From Aeromonas sp. RU39B (GTDB lineage: Bacteria > Pseudomonadota > Gammaproteobacteria > Enterobacterales > Aeromonadaceae), in the NCBI RefSeq assembly GCF_900156095.1, contig NZ_FTMJ01000001.1, forward strand, positions 310,001 to 374,000: a DNA stretch of 64,000 nucleotides, in the 5' to 3' direction. A program made the position numbers and the translations under genes. Below the pieces are notes generated by a model. That model had not been told where the DNA came from and did no database searches. It saw only the letters and a program-made list of their open reading frames with translations. This document shows, piece by piece, positions 46,589 through 56,024 of the stretch. Each line of letters starts with the position of its first letter. The stretch's first letter is position 1.

Positions 46589-47404
46589 ATGGCTCTGGAT
46601 AACCAGCCGTTTGCGGCCCTCTGTGTGCCGCGTGAAGTGGTGCACTATCAAAGCGATGGCGTGACGGTAGACAGTCAGATGCAGCTGCCGGCCGAGACAC
46701 CGGTGGCGCTGGTCTATAACGGCATCAGCCATAGCGTGATGATGTGTTCGGCCGCCGATCTCGATGACTTTGCGGTGGGGTTCTCCTTAAGTGAGGGGAT
46801 CATCGACAAGCTCTCCGATATCCATGATCTGGAGGTGGTGCCGGGTTGCAATGGCCTGGAAGTGCAGGTGACGCTGGCTAATCGCTGCGTGGCGCGCCTC
46901 AATGAACGAAAGCGCAGCATGGCCGGGCGCACCGGCTGCGGCATCTGCGGTAGCGAGCGCCTTGAGCAGGTGATCCGCCCTTTGCCTGCCGTCGCCAACA
47001 GTCAGACGCTCTCGATTGAATTGATTGAACAGGCGCTGGAGCAACTGCGACCCTTGCAACTGCTCGGGCAGGCCACCGGCGCCACTCATGCCGCCGTTCA
47101 TCTCGATGGTGCGGGAAATATCACCGCCATTCGCGAAGATATCGGTCGTCATATCGCACTGGATAAGCTGGTTGGCCATCTGCTGCGCAGTGGCCGGCGT
47201 GATGGCGCCATTCTGGTCACCAGCCGCGCCAGTTTCGAAATGGTGCAAAAGTGCGCCAGTACAGGCATCGAGATCCTGCTGGCTATCTCGGCAGCAACCG
47301 AACTGGCCGTGCAGTGCGCCGAATCGGTGGGCATGACGCTGGTGGGTTTTTGCCGCCCCGGCCGCGCCGAAATCTACACCGGCCGCGAGCGGATTAGGTT
47401 GTAG
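46589..47404 (+). CDS. fdhD: formate dehydrogenase accessory sulfurtransferase FdhD
   Basis: Protein of 271 residues (E. coli 277) that carries sulfur from IscS to the molybdenum cofactor of formate dehydrogenase, required for FdhF activity. The CxxC is C117 and C120 (GRTGCGICGSERL). The nucleotide-cofactor-binding part has VHLDGAGNITAIREDIGRH. AAGGAGG lies before ATG 46589. Being directly after fhlA links it to the FHL island. Confidence 0.94.
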   Translation: MALDNQPFAALCVPREVVHYQSDGVTVDSQMQLPAETPVALVYNGISHSVMMCSAADLDDFAVGFSLSEGIIDKLSDIHDLEVVPGCNGLEVQVTLANRCVARLNERKRSMAGRTGCGICGSERLEQVIRPLPAVANSQTLSIELIEQALEQLRPLQLLGQATGATHAAVHLDGAGNITAIREDIGRHIALDKLVGHLLRSGRRDGAILVTSRASFEMVQKCASTGIEILLAISAATELAVQCAESVGMTLVGFCRPGRAEIYTGRERIRL

Positions 47405-47476
47405 TCTCATCGTCCGCCGGATGCCTCATTCACACAGAGTGTGATAGCCCTCAATAAAATCACCCAGCGCCAGCAG

Positions 47477-47497
47477 AACTAGGAAAAATTCCTAGTT
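47477..47497. promoter_or_regulatory. inverted repeat upstream of uhpT, probable UhpA site
   Basis: AACTAGGAA and TTCCTAGTT are perfect 9-bp arms around AAA, about 105 bp before the uhpT start. A further TTAGG half-site follows at 47501. UhpA, a NarL-type regulator, binds uhpT upstream DNA; assigning this repeat to it rests on position. A half-matched CRP site (TGTGA-N6-TCAAT) lies at 47440-47455. Confidence 0.6.
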
Positions 47498-47601
47498 CTC
47501 TTAGGCGGTGTGCTGACGGGTGCCAATCCCTGGCTTCTTACAATGCGAAGCGATAACCAGACACCCCCTGGTTCACTTTCACCATTGCCAAGGAGCACTC
47601 C

Positions 47602-49002
47602 ATGCTGGCCTTTCTTAACCAGGTACGCCAACCGACCCTGGATTTGCCGGTCGAAGTACGGCGCAAGATGTGGTTTAGACCCTTCATTCAGTCCTATCTG
47701 GTCGTCTTTATCGGCTACCTGACCATGTATCTGATCCGCAAGAACTTTAACATTGCGCAGAATGACATGATCGCGACCTACGACCTCACCATGACCCAAC
47801 TCGGGATGATTGGTTTGGGCTTCTCGATTACTTATGGCGTCGGCAAGACCTTGGTGTCGTACTACGCCGATGGCAAGAACACCAAACAATTTCTGCCCTT
47901 TATGCTGATCCTCTCGGCAATCTGTATGCTGGGTTTTAGTGCCAGCATGGGCGCCGGCTCCGTCAGCCTGTTTATGATGATTGCCTTCTATGCCCTGAGC
48001 GGATTTTTCCAAAGTACGGGCGGATCCTGTAGCTACTCCACCATCACCAAGTGGACGCCCAAGCGCAAGCGCGGCACCTATCTGGGGTTGTGGAATATGT
48101 CTCACAACGTGGGTGGGGCAGGGGCTGCAGGTGTTGCGCTCTTTGGCGCCAACTACCTGTTTGATGGTCATGTCATCGGGATGTTTATCTTCCCCTCCAT
48201 CATTGCCCTGATTGTCGGCTTTATTGGTCTGCGCTATGGCAGTGACTCACCCGAATCGTACGGCCTGGGTGCCGCTGAAGAGTTGTTTGACGAGCCGGTC
48301 AGCGAAGAAGATCAGCAGGCTGATGGCGACGAGATGACCAAATGGCAGATCTTTGTCGAATACGTTCTGAAGAACAAGGTGATCTGGCTGCTCTGCTTTG
48401 CCAACATCTTCCTCTATGTGGTGCGTATCGGTATTGACCAATGGTCCACCGTGTATGCTCACCAAGTATTGAATCTACCTAAAGAAGTTGCGATTCAAGG
48501 GTTTACCCTGTTTGAAATCGGTGCGCTGGTTGGCACCCTGATGTGGGGGTATCTGTCGGATCTGGCCAATGGCCGTCGTGGTCTGGTGGCGTGTGTCGCG
48601 CTGGCGTTGATCATCGCCACCCTGGGTGTGTATCAACATGCCGCTAACCAGTATGTCTATCTGGCCTCCCTGTTTGCACTCGGTTTTCTGGTGTTTGGGC
48701 CCCAACTGCTGATCGGGGTTGCTGCGGTGGGCTTCGTGCCCAAGAAGGCCATCGGGGCCGCCGACGGCATTAAGGGGACCTTTGCTTATCTGATTGGTGA
48801 CAGCTTTGCCAAACTGGGCCTAGGGATGATTGCCGACGGTACTCCGGTGTTTGGTCTGACCGGTTGGGCCGGTACCTTTGCTGCGCTCGATACCGCCGCC
48901 ATCGGCTGTATTTTCCTGATGGCGATGGTCGCCGTGATGGAAGAGCGCAAAATTCGCCGCGAGAAGAAGCTCAAACTGCAGGTGGCACCAAGCGCAGCCT
49001 AA
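47602..49002 (+). CDS. uhpT: hexose-6-phosphate:phosphate antiporter UhpT
   Basis: MFS antiporter of 466 residues (E. coli 463) with 12 membrane segments, importing glucose-6-phosphate against phosphate. UhpT features are [58 protein letters not shown] and [20 protein letters not shown]. Arginines for phosphate binding are in LIRKNF and VVRIGIDQW. It also transports fosfomycin in other bacteria. Unlike E. coli, it is convergent with uhpABC rather than downstream in the same direction. Confidence 0.94.
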   Translation: MLAFLNQVRQPTLDLPVEVRRKMWFRPFIQSYLVVFIGYLTMYLIRKNFNIAQNDMIATYDLTMTQLGMIGLGFSITYGVGKTLVSYYADGKNTKQFLPFMLILSAICMLGFSASMGAGSVSLFMMIAFYALSGFFQSTGGSCSYSTITKWTPKRKRGTYLGLWNMSHNVGGAGAAGVALFGANYLFDGHVIGMFIFPSIIALIVGFIGLRYGSDSPESYGLGAAEELFDEPVSEEDQQADGDEMTKWQIFVEYVLKNKVIWLLCFANIFLYVVRIGIDQWSTVYAHQVLNLPKEVAIQGFTLFEIGALVGTLMWGYLSDLANGRRGLVACVALALIIATLGVYQHAANQYVYLASLFALGFLVFGPQLLIGVAAVGFVPKKAIGAADGIKGTFAYLIGDSFAKLGLGMIADGTPVFGLTGWAGTFAALDTAAIGCIFLMAMVAVMEERKIRREKKLKLQVAPSAA

Positions 49003-49033
49003 TCACATTTACACCGTCTTGTGGCGGGACCTT

Positions 49034-50359
49034 TCAGACGCCGCGGTTTCGCGGCGTCTGTGCTTTTAGAAACGGCAGTAACAGCAGGCCAGAGATACCC
49101 GCGGCCAGCGAGATGGCTACAAAGAAACCATCCCACTGCCACTGCTCGAGAATACGCGCCAGCGGGTAGCCCGAGATGGCGGCGCCCATGTAAGCAAACA
49201 GTCCGACAAAGCCGGTGGCTGCACCGGCGGACTCTTTGTGGGAACACTCGGCGGCGGCCATGCCTATCAGCATCTGTGGACCAAATACAAAGAACCCGAT
49301 GGTAAAAAAGCAGGCGCCTTGCATCAAATAGCTGACAAACGGCATCAGCCACAGTGCGCCAACCGCCAGCAACGTGCCAGCGGCAAAGATCAGATTCATC
49401 GGTCCACGGTTGCCGTTGAAGAGTTGATCCGAGCCCCAACCTGCTACCAGCGCGCCGATAAATCCGCCAACCTCAAACAGGGTGACCACCGAGTTGGCTG
49501 TCACCAGATCGGAGCCCAAGCGTTCAGTCATATAGAGGTTGCCCCAGTCATTGATGGCGGCGCGTACCACATAGACCATTACGTAGCTGCAGCCAAGTAA
49601 CCACAAATAGGGGTTGGTCAGCACATAGCGGCGCAGGATTTGGCGTCGGTTCAGCCCTTCCCCCACCTGTTGCTGCTCGATTTCAAGGGCATCCTGACGC
49701 CACTGGCCAACGCTCGGCAATCCCATGGTCTGCGGCTTGTCACGCAAGCGCCAACACAAAAATAGACCGCCAATAATAGCCAGGACACCGGGCAGCATCA
49801 TGCCAAGTCGCCAGCCGTAGTGCAGTGTGATGGCTGCCACTAGCATGGGGGTCAGGGCACCACCGACATTATGAGCGGTGTTCCATAGCGCCCACCAACT
49901 GCCACGTTCACTGCGTGAATACCAGGTGGTGAGCAGTTTGGAGCAGGGGGGCCAGCCCCACCCTTGGAAAAACGCATTGACCACCCACAGGCTGGCAAAC
50001 AGCCAGAGCGATGAAGAGAGCCCGAACAGCAGGTTGACCACGCCAGTGGCTATCAGGCCAATGCCCATAAAGTAACGGGGATTGGAATCATCGCTGACGA
50101 TGCCAGAGATAAATTTCGACAGGCCGTAGGTCACATAGAACAAGGTGGCGAGCAGGCCGATATCGGTACGCTCCAGCACGCCACTGGCCAACATGTCCGG
50201 CACGGCAGCGTTGAAACTTTTGCGGGTGACATAGAAGAGTGCATAGCCCAGATAGAGTGTGAGCAGGATATGGCGGCGCCAGTAGCGATAGCTGTGGTCG
50301 ATCTCTTGCTGCCCGGTGAGCTCGGGGAGCGGGGTGGGGCTGCGTAAAAATCGGATCAT
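49034..50359 (-). CDS. uhpC: hexose phosphate sensor UhpC
   Basis: MFS-like receptor of 441 residues (E. coli about 440) that senses external glucose-6-phosphate and signals to UhpB. It resembles UhpT ([59 protein letters not shown]). The last codons (QTPRNRGV) are encoded inside the uhpT terminator hairpin. Its start overlaps the uhpB stop by ATGA. Confidence 0.93.
   Translation of the reverse strand: MIRFLRSPTPLPELTGQQEIDHSYRYWRRHILLTLYLGYALFYVTRKSFNAAVPDMLASGVLERTDIGLLATLFYVTYGLSKFISGIVSDDSNPRYFMGIGLIATGVVNLLFGLSSSLWLFASLWVVNAFFQGWGWPPCSKLLTTWYSRSERGSWWALWNTAHNVGGALTPMLVAAITLHYGWRLGMMLPGVLAIIGGLFLCWRLRDKPQTMGLPSVGQWRQDALEIEQQQVGEGLNRRQILRRYVLTNPYLWLLGCSYVMVYVVRAAINDWGNLYMTERLGSDLVTANSVVTLFEVGGFIGALVAGWGSDQLFNGNRGPMNLIFAAGTLLAVGALWLMPFVSYLMQGACFFTIGFFVFGPQMLIGMAAAECSHKESAGAATGFVGLFAYMGAAISGYPLARILEQWQWDGFFVAISLAAGISGLLLLPFLKAQTPRNRGV
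49035..49066 (+). terminator. uhpT terminator inside the uhpC 3' end
   Basis: CAGACGCCGCG and CGCGGCGTCTG form an 11-bp stem with a GTTT loop, followed by TGCTTTT. The whole stem lies within the last codons of the convergent uhpC. Confidence 0.78.
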
Positions 50360-51876
50360 AACGACTCCTGATCGAGACGAACGGGCAGCGTCACCGCCAA
50401 TCTGACGCCGTGGGTACAGGTGAGTTGCAGTTTGCCACCCATGGCTTGCACTCGCTCATTAAGACCACGCAGCCCATAACCTTGCCGGGTCGCATCAAGC
50501 GGCAAACCACAGCCATCATCTTCAATAACCAGGTGAAAGCGGTTGTCCTCACGCCAGGCATGCAGGGTGACCGCGCTGGCACCGGCATGCTTGATGATGT
50601 TGTTTAGCGCCTCCTGACAGATGCGAAACAGCGTCACCCCCTGGCTATCACTGAGTTCACTATCGACAATCTGCCAATCCAGATGGCTGACGATGCCCTG
50701 GGCGTCCAGCTCGAGCTCTCGCAGCAGGCTGCGAACGGCTGCTGACAGGCTCAGATCGTCGAGTTGTCTCGGCCGCAGGCGCCCGAGCAGCCGGCGTACT
50801 GCGTCATAGACATCCAAAGAGAGTTGCTCAATCTGGCGGCTACTGGCGGCTACCCGTTCCTGGCCTGGCAACAGGCGCGGCAAGATAGTGGCCTGAGTGC
50901 GGATGGCGGTGATGGTCTGGCCGATGTCATCGTGCAGCTCACGCGCGACCTCGCGGCGCACCTGCTCCTCGGTCTCGACCAGTCGTTCGGTCAGTTGCCG
51001 GTTGCGGGTCAGTTGCTGTGACAGTTCGGCGTTGAGATCGCGCAAGCGCTGGATCCCGGCGCCCAGCAGCAACCCGGTCAGACTCTGGGCCAACAAGGAG
51101 AGCAGCAAGTCCACGGCATGGTCATGCAGGGTTTGCCCGGCAATCAGCGCAATGGCATTCATCAGGGTGGCCATCAGCGCACCTTGCCAGCCATAGCGCC
51201 AGGCCAGTGCCATAATGGGCAGGGCCAGACAAAACGGAGTGAAACGCGCAAGCTCGCCGGGTAAGCCCAGTTGCAACCCCAAGCTCAGGGTAAACAGCAG
51301 CAGATACCAGAGCAGATGACGCGCACGCCAGCTCACCGGTTGTTCGACCAGTGCCGGTCCGAGGGGCACCCAGGTGGCACGGCTAAGGTAGTGCCAGAAC
51401 AGTAAACAGGCCGGCGCGACGGTGAGCCCACCGCTTAACGTCAGCAGCAGCACTGTCATGGACTGAGCGGGGAGATCCAGCCAGAGCATGGCTTGCAAGA
51501 GGGCGCAGAGCACCAGCGCGGCACCTTGCCATAACAGGGTGTGGACATCGTTACGTTGAGGGCGTTGGCGTAGCCAGAGCAGTGGATACACGGTCAGTAG
51601 GCTGCCGGCTACCAGCCGTGGCCAACCCGGCAATCCCACCTCAGCATGCAAGCCGGCCAGTAACAGCCATTCACTGCAAAGTAGCAGCGGCCAGTAGCGC
51701 TGGGGAGATTGCAACATCAAGCCGCAGCGCAGTCCAAAGGTGAACAGCAGCGCCGCCATATCGGGTTTTTGCACCAGATGCAGGCCGATACTCCAGAGGC
51801 AAAACCAGCTGGTGGAGAAAATAAAGAAAGTGGCAAATCCCAGTGGCAAGCACCGCAGGTAACGCGCTATTGCCAC
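50356..51876 (-). CDS. uhpB: sensor histidine kinase UhpB
   Basis: Membrane kinase of 506 residues (E. coli 500). The N-terminal half has about eight to ten membrane segments (MASE1-like, [35 protein letters not shown]). The phosphorylated His is H315 in [15 protein letters not shown] (HisKA_3), with the ATP domain motifs [21 protein letters not shown] and [11 protein letters not shown]. The start is a GTG at 51876, overlapping the uhpA end by 10 bases. It phosphorylates UhpA when UhpC is occupied. Confidence 0.93.
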   Translation of the reverse strand: MAIARYLRCLPLGFATFFIFSTSWFCLWSIGLHLVQKPDMAALLFTFGLRCGLMLQSPQRYWPLLLCSEWLLLAGLHAEVGLPGWPRLVAGSLLTVYPLLWLRQRPQRNDVHTLLWQGAALVLCALLQAMLWLDLPAQSMTVLLLTLSGGLTVAPACLLFWHYLSRATWVPLGPALVEQPVSWRARHLLWYLLLFTLSLGLQLGLPGELARFTPFCLALPIMALAWRYGWQGALMATLMNAIALIAGQTLHDHAVDLLLSLLAQSLTGLLLGAGIQRLRDLNAELSQQLTRNRQLTERLVETEEQVRREVARELHDDIGQTITAIRTQATILPRLLPGQERVAASSRQIEQLSLDVYDAVRRLLGRLRPRQLDDLSLSAAVRSLLRELELDAQGIVSHLDWQIVDSELSDSQGVTLFRICQEALNNIIKHAGASAVTLHAWREDNRFHLVIEDDGCGLPLDATRQGYGLRGLNERVQAMGGKLQLTCTHGVRLAVTLPVRLDQESL

Positions 51877-52460
51877 TGATCAAACAGGCGGTGCGCCAGC
51901 TCCACATTGTTACTGACGCCAAGTTTTTCCATCAGGTTGGCGCGGTGCACATGAATCGTTTTGGGCGAGAGGCCAAGCTCATTGGCAATGGCCTTGACCT
52001 CCCAGCCTTGCGCCAGCTTTTCGGCGACTTGCCGCTCGCGCGCGGTGAGGGGATCCTGACGAGCAAAGGCCAGTTTGCGGGCAATCTCGGGGGTGAGATA
52101 ACAGCCACCCGATGCCGCGGTGCGAATGGCGGCGACCAGTTCATCGGGACTGCAGCGTTTGGAAAGAAACCCCTTGGCACCGGCTTTTAGAGCCATCTCA
52201 ATCAGCGACGGGCTGTCGTGAACCGACAGCATGATAACCGCCAATCCGCGGGGCAGTTGTGCCAGCAGATCCAGCCCGGAGATATCGGGCATGGAGATAT
52301 CGCAGATGCAAACCTGAGCACCACTGCCCGGCAGTCCTTGCAAGGCCTCCTGCCCCGAAGAAAACTGGCCGACGATACGCAGATCCGGCTCAAGCCCCAG
52401 CAGTTGGGCAAATCCGGAGCGTACTACCAGATGATCATCAATAAGCGCAACGGCAATCAT
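51867..52460 (-). CDS. uhpA: response regulator UhpA
   Basis: NarL/FixJ-type regulator of 197 residues (E. coli 196). The phosphoacceptor is D54 (CICDISMPD), with D8 and D9 (ALIDDH) and a conserved Lys in GAKGFLSK. The C-terminal LuxR-type helix-turn-helix reads [36 protein letters not shown]. It activates uhpT. Confidence 0.94.
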   Translation of the reverse strand: MIAVALIDDHLVVRSGFAQLLGLEPDLRIVGQFSSGQEALQGLPGSGAQVCICDISMPDISGLDLLAQLPRGLAVIMLSVHDSPSLIEMALKAGAKGFLSKRCSPDELVAAIRTAASGGCYLTPEIARKLAFARQDPLTARERQVAEKLAQGWEVKAIANELGLSPKTIHVHRANLMEKLGVSNNVELAHRLFDQWQ

Positions 52461-52570
52461 AAAACGCTTCCCGATAGCAGACAGGGGACTAACATACTTG
52501 GCTCACTGACGGTACTCAAGCCAAGTCAATGCGAGGTGACGGGCTATGTGACGTGGCGCTGGACTCACAA

Positions 52571-52600
52571 TAAAAAACGCCAGTCGCATGACTGGCGTTT
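52571..52600 (-). terminator. terminator after purA
   Basis: On the minus strand AAACGCCAGTC-ATGC-GACTGGCGTTT is followed by TTTATTG, an 11-bp stem with a T run. Confidence 0.85.
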
Positions 52601-52638
52601 CGCTGTGGATATCCATGCCGCAAGCGGCGAACCGGATA

Positions 52639-53895
52639 TTAACGCAGGATCATCTCTTCGCGGCCCGGGCCGACGGAGACCATGCTGACCGGCACGCCGA
52701 GCAGCGCTTCGATGCGCAGCACGTAATTTTGGGCGGCCTTGGGCAGGCTTTCCCAGGTGCGGCAGGCAGTGATGTCTTCGCTCCAGCTCTCCATCTCTTC
52801 ATAGACGGGCTTGAGACCGGCGGTTTGCGGCCAAATCGGGTTTTCGGTGTGGGCACCTTCGTAGGCGACACAGATCTTCAGATCCGGCAGACCGGTCAGG
52901 CAGTCCAGCTTGGTCAGGGCCACTTCGTTGGCCGCTTGCAGCTCGACACCGTTTTTGGTCGCGACGGCATCAAAGTAGCCGACATCGCGCGGACGACCGG
53001 TGGTGGCACCGAACTCGTTGGCGATCTTGCGAAACTCGTCCTGATTCTCCATGGCGGTCAGCAGCGTACCGGTACCGACCGAGGTACTGAACGCCTTGGC
53101 CACGGCGATAACGCGCTCCGGACGCAGGGCCGGCAGGCCGCCACCGATACCGGCGTAAGCGCCAGATACGTGGGAGGAGGTGACCCAGGGATATTCGCCA
53201 TAGATCAGATCGCGGCCGGCACCGAGCTGGGCTTCAAACAGCAGGGTGTCACCCTTGGCTTGCAGCGCCTTGAGCGGGGTGCTGACGTTGCATACGGCAT
53301 CAATCCAGGGGGCGGACACTTCCAGCAGCCAGTCAGCCATCTGTTGGGCGGTCTGCTCGAAGGTAAATTCGGGGTAGAGTGCCTTCATCTGCGGCAGCTT
53401 CCAGTCCAGCATGAACTGGATGCGCTCAACCAGCACGTCCGGCTGCTTCAGCCAGCCGACCAGGATCGCTTTTTTCATGACGCGATCGCCATAGGCCGGG
53501 GCGATGCCCTGACGGGTGGAGCCATAGGCACCGGCGCCAAGGCGCTGCTCTTCGAGGGTATCCTCGATGGCATGCAGCGGCAGGCAGAGGGTGGCGCGAT
53601 CAGAGATGGCGAGCTTGGGATCGACACCGGCAGCCTTGACTTCGGCCAGCTCGACAGAGAGCTTCTCGGGGCTGATCACCATGCCCGGGCCGAGCACGAC
53701 CAGACAGTTCGGGTTGAAGACCCCGCTCGGGATCTGGTGCAGCTTGAAGGTACCCAGGTCGTTGACCACGGTGTGGCCGGCATTATTGCCGCCCTGGAAG
53801 CGAATGCTGGCGGCGGCGTCACCGGCCAGATAATCGACGATGCGGCCCTTGCCTTCATCACCCCAGTTGGCCCCTACCACGACGATAGACGACAT
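52639..53895 (-). CDS. purA: adenylosuccinate synthetase, Clostridia-like type
   Basis: GTP-dependent ligase of 418 residues joining IMP and aspartate on the way to AMP. Catalytic motifs are NWGDEGKG (the Asp that distinguishes PurA from phage PurZ is present) and the His in GGNNAGHTVV. It differs from the usual gammaproteobacterial enzyme (about 432 residues, VLGTQWGDEGKGK): VGANWGDEGKGRIVDYLA, IRFQGGNNAGHTVVN and LHQIPSGVF look like clostridial PurA, as I remember it. Residues GSTRQGIAPAYGDR replace GTTGRGIGPAYEDK of E. coli. It is divergent from a LysR gene, with no other purine gene nearby, so it is probably a second, acquired copy. Confidence 0.9.
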   Translation of the reverse strand: MSSIVVVGANWGDEGKGRIVDYLAGDAAASIRFQGGNNAGHTVVNDLGTFKLHQIPSGVFNPNCLVVLGPGMVISPEKLSVELAEVKAAGVDPKLAISDRATLCLPLHAIEDTLEEQRLGAGAYGSTRQGIAPAYGDRVMKKAILVGWLKQPDVLVERIQFMLDWKLPQMKALYPEFTFEQTAQQMADWLLEVSAPWIDAVCNVSTPLKALQAKGDTLLFEAQLGAGRDLIYGEYPWVTSSHVSGAYAGIGGGLPALRPERVIAVAKAFSTSVGTGTLLTAMENQDEFRKIANEFGATTGRPRDVGYFDAVATKNGVELQAANEVALTKLDCLTGLPDLKICVAYEGAHTENPIWPQTAGLKPVYEEMESWSEDITACRTWESLPKAAQNYVLRIEALLGVPVSMVSVGPGREEMILR

Positions 53896-54034
53896 GCTGA
53901 TTTCTCCTCAAACGGAAGTCTTTAAACACGAAGACTCCATCCTAGGAGCGCAGCCGAAATTAGAAAAATTAATTATCTTTATAGTACTGATAAGAACGGC
54001 ATATAATTTCGGCCATCGCTAGCAGGAGGCGAAC

Positions 54035-54883
54035 ATGCTCGATCTTCACTGGCTCAACACCTTTGTGACCCTGGCCCGGCTGCAGCATTTTGGCCAAACC
54101 GCTGCCGAATTGCACATGACCCAGCCCAACGTCAGCCTGCATCTGAAGCGGCTGGAAGAGGCAACCCGCACCAAGCTGGTCGAGCGCACGCCGTTTCGTT
54201 TGACCCAGGCCGGTGAGCGGCTGCTGGTCAGCGCCCAGCGCACGTTGCAGGAGCTGCAGTTGTGCCAATCCGATCTCAATGCCCTGAATGAACTGAGTCA
54301 GGGCACTATCTCGATTGCGGCCAGTGACATCATCTCGCGGCTGCTGCTGATCCACCCGTTCCAGCGCTTTAAACAGGCCTATCCCGGTATCGATCTCACC
54401 TTGTTCAACACCACCTCGGATCGGGCGGCGGAGCTGGTGCGCAGCGGGCGCGCTGACTTGGGACTGGTGATGGCGCAGCGCCCCAGTGACACGCTGCATT
54501 TTACCGAGCTGAAAAAAGTGCACTGGTGCGCGCTGGGCGAAGGGCTGGATGCAGAGATGCCGACCCTGATTCTGCTGGGGCACGATACCCGTACCCGCGC
54601 CCTGATCGATCCCTGCCTGCCGAGCCTGCAGTTACCGGGTTATCGGATTATGGAGGTGGGCAGTGTCGATGCGCAGCTTGATTGGGCGCGCGCCGGTTTT
54701 GGCGTGGCTATCGTGCCTGACTTTGCACTGCTCAAAACCCGCGAGACGGGTGTGCCGATGATGCGTCTGCGTGATTTTTCCCCCACCAGCCTTGGCTATA
54801 TCGTGCGGCAGAACCAAATCCTGTCGCGTGCCATCAAGGCGCTGCTCGGCTGGGTGGGGGAGGAGATGGCCGATACGCCTTAA
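54035..54883 (+). CDS. LysR-family regulator divergent from purA
   Basis: Regulator of 282 residues. The helix-turn-helix reads HFGQTAAELHMTQPNVSLHL, KRLEEATRTKLVERTPF. The effector domain (about 92-280) is complete, with ISIAASDIISRLLLIHPFQR and GFGVAIVPDFALL. An AT-rich 139-bp gap separates it from purA and could hold a shared LysR site; regulation of purA is inferred from layout only. Its stop overlaps that of the convergent TAXI gene (TTAA). Confidence 0.9.
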   Translation: MLDLHWLNTFVTLARLQHFGQTAAELHMTQPNVSLHLKRLEEATRTKLVERTPFRLTQAGERLLVSAQRTLQELQLCQSDLNALNELSQGTISIAASDIISRLLLIHPFQRFKQAYPGIDLTLFNTTSDRAAELVRSGRADLGLVMAQRPSDTLHFTELKKVHWCALGEGLDAEMPTLILLGHDTRTRALIDPCLPSLQLPGYRIMEVGSVDAQLDWARAGFGVAIVPDFALLKTRETGVPMMRLRDFSPTSLGYIVRQNQILSRAIKALLGWVGEEMADTP

Positions 54884-55902
54884 GCGTCGGGTTGCACGGC
54901 GGCACTGGCGTTGCTGGCCGGCGGCGTCTCATCGCCGGGAGTGATCGTTACCGCTGGCCTTTGCGGTTTCTTGCCATCGGCAAAGGCTTGCGAGCCCGCG
55001 TGCAGCGGCAGGATGGGGGAGGTGAGCATCTGGCGGCGGGTCAGATGAGTAAACGCCGGATGCAGCCGTTTGAACTGCTCGAGATGAGTGAAAATCACCT
55101 GATCGAGCTGGTAGGCCAGATCCGCCGGGAGCGAGGCGCGAGTCACCACCACGGCCGTGGATCCAAAGCTCGGCAGTGCCGGCTCATCGCTCTGATAGAG
55201 GTTGGCCGGCACAGTCTGGGCACTGTAATAGGGCACGTTGGCCAGCAGGGTATCGACGGCATCACCTTCCAAAGGCACCAGGGTAGCGCCGCAGCGCTCC
55301 ACCACGTCGGCAATGTTCTGGTTTGGGTGGGCGGTAACCATGAAAAACGCATCAATCTTGCCGCTGCACAGGGCGCTGACCCGCTCGCTGACCGAGCGCT
55401 CGCCAAGCTCGGCAAAATGGCTGCTATCCCAGCCGATGGCGCTCAGTAGCGCTTCGCTGGTGGTGTGATCCCCTGAGCCGGTGCTGCCAATATCGACGCG
55501 CTTACCTTCCAGATCGCCCAGATCGCTGATGCCACTGTCACTGCCGGCTACCAGGGTGAGCGGCTCTTGATAGAGGGTGAACAAAGTGGCGAGGTTGGTC
55601 AGCGGTCTGCCCGCATATTCTCCCTGGCCCTTGATGGCTTCCCACAGCATATCGGACTGCACGATGGCCAAGTCCACCTTGCCATCTTCCAGCAGTTTCA
55701 GATTGTCGCGTGAGCCAGCCGAGCTTTCTACCGCGCAGCGCGGCGCATCGCTGCGCTGATTGAGCAGGCGGCAGATGGCACCTCCCGCCGGATAGTAAAC
55801 CCCCGTGACGGCGCCGGTAGCGATAGAGATAAACTCGGCAGCCTGGGCAGGCAGGGCCGAAACGGTGAGCAACAGAGCAGGGAGGATACAAACGGGCTTC
55901 AC
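54880..55902 (-). CDS. TAXI-family solute-binding protein, orphan
   Basis: Periplasmic binding protein of 340 residues of the TAXI class, normally part of TRAP transporters. The GTG start at 55902 (GAGAG upstream) puts a signal peptide ending SALPAQAAEF directly at the N-terminus. TAXI motifs are ISIATGAVTGVYYPAGGAIC, DLAIVQSDMLWEA, VDIGSTGSGDHTTSEALL and FMVTAHPNQNIADV. The last 30 residues are rich in Pro and Ala, an unusual tail. No TRAP membrane gene is adjacent, so the partner lies elsewhere or it has a sensory role. Overlaps the LysR gene end by 4 bases. Confidence 0.87.
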   Translation of the reverse strand: MKPVCILPALLLTVSALPAQAAEFISIATGAVTGVYYPAGGAICRLLNQRSDAPRCAVESSAGSRDNLKLLEDGKVDLAIVQSDMLWEAIKGQGEYAGRPLTNLATLFTLYQEPLTLVAGSDSGISDLGDLEGKRVDIGSTGSGDHTTSEALLSAIGWDSSHFAELGERSVSERVSALCSGKIDAFFMVTAHPNQNIADVVERCGATLVPLEGDAVDTLLANVPYYSAQTVPANLYQSDEPALPSFGSTAVVVTRASLPADLAYQLDQVIFTHLEQFKRLHPAFTHLTRRQMLTSPILPLHAGSQAFADGKKPQRPAVTITPGDETPPASNASAAVQPDA

Positions 55903-56024
55903 GGCGGGCTCTCGCAGACAGAGGGTGATGCACACTGTAATCAAGGCCGGTTGACTCGGCAATCCGGCCTTGCTGAAGTCGGGCATTTCCCGCTGTTTTG
56001 GGCTCATTTGCCCCTGGTTTGACC

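Noticed and set aside
52639..53895. purA as a phage-type PurZ (aminoadenine pathway)
   Set aside because: The catalytic Asp of WGDEGKG is present, whereas PurZ enzymes replace it; no phage genes are nearby.
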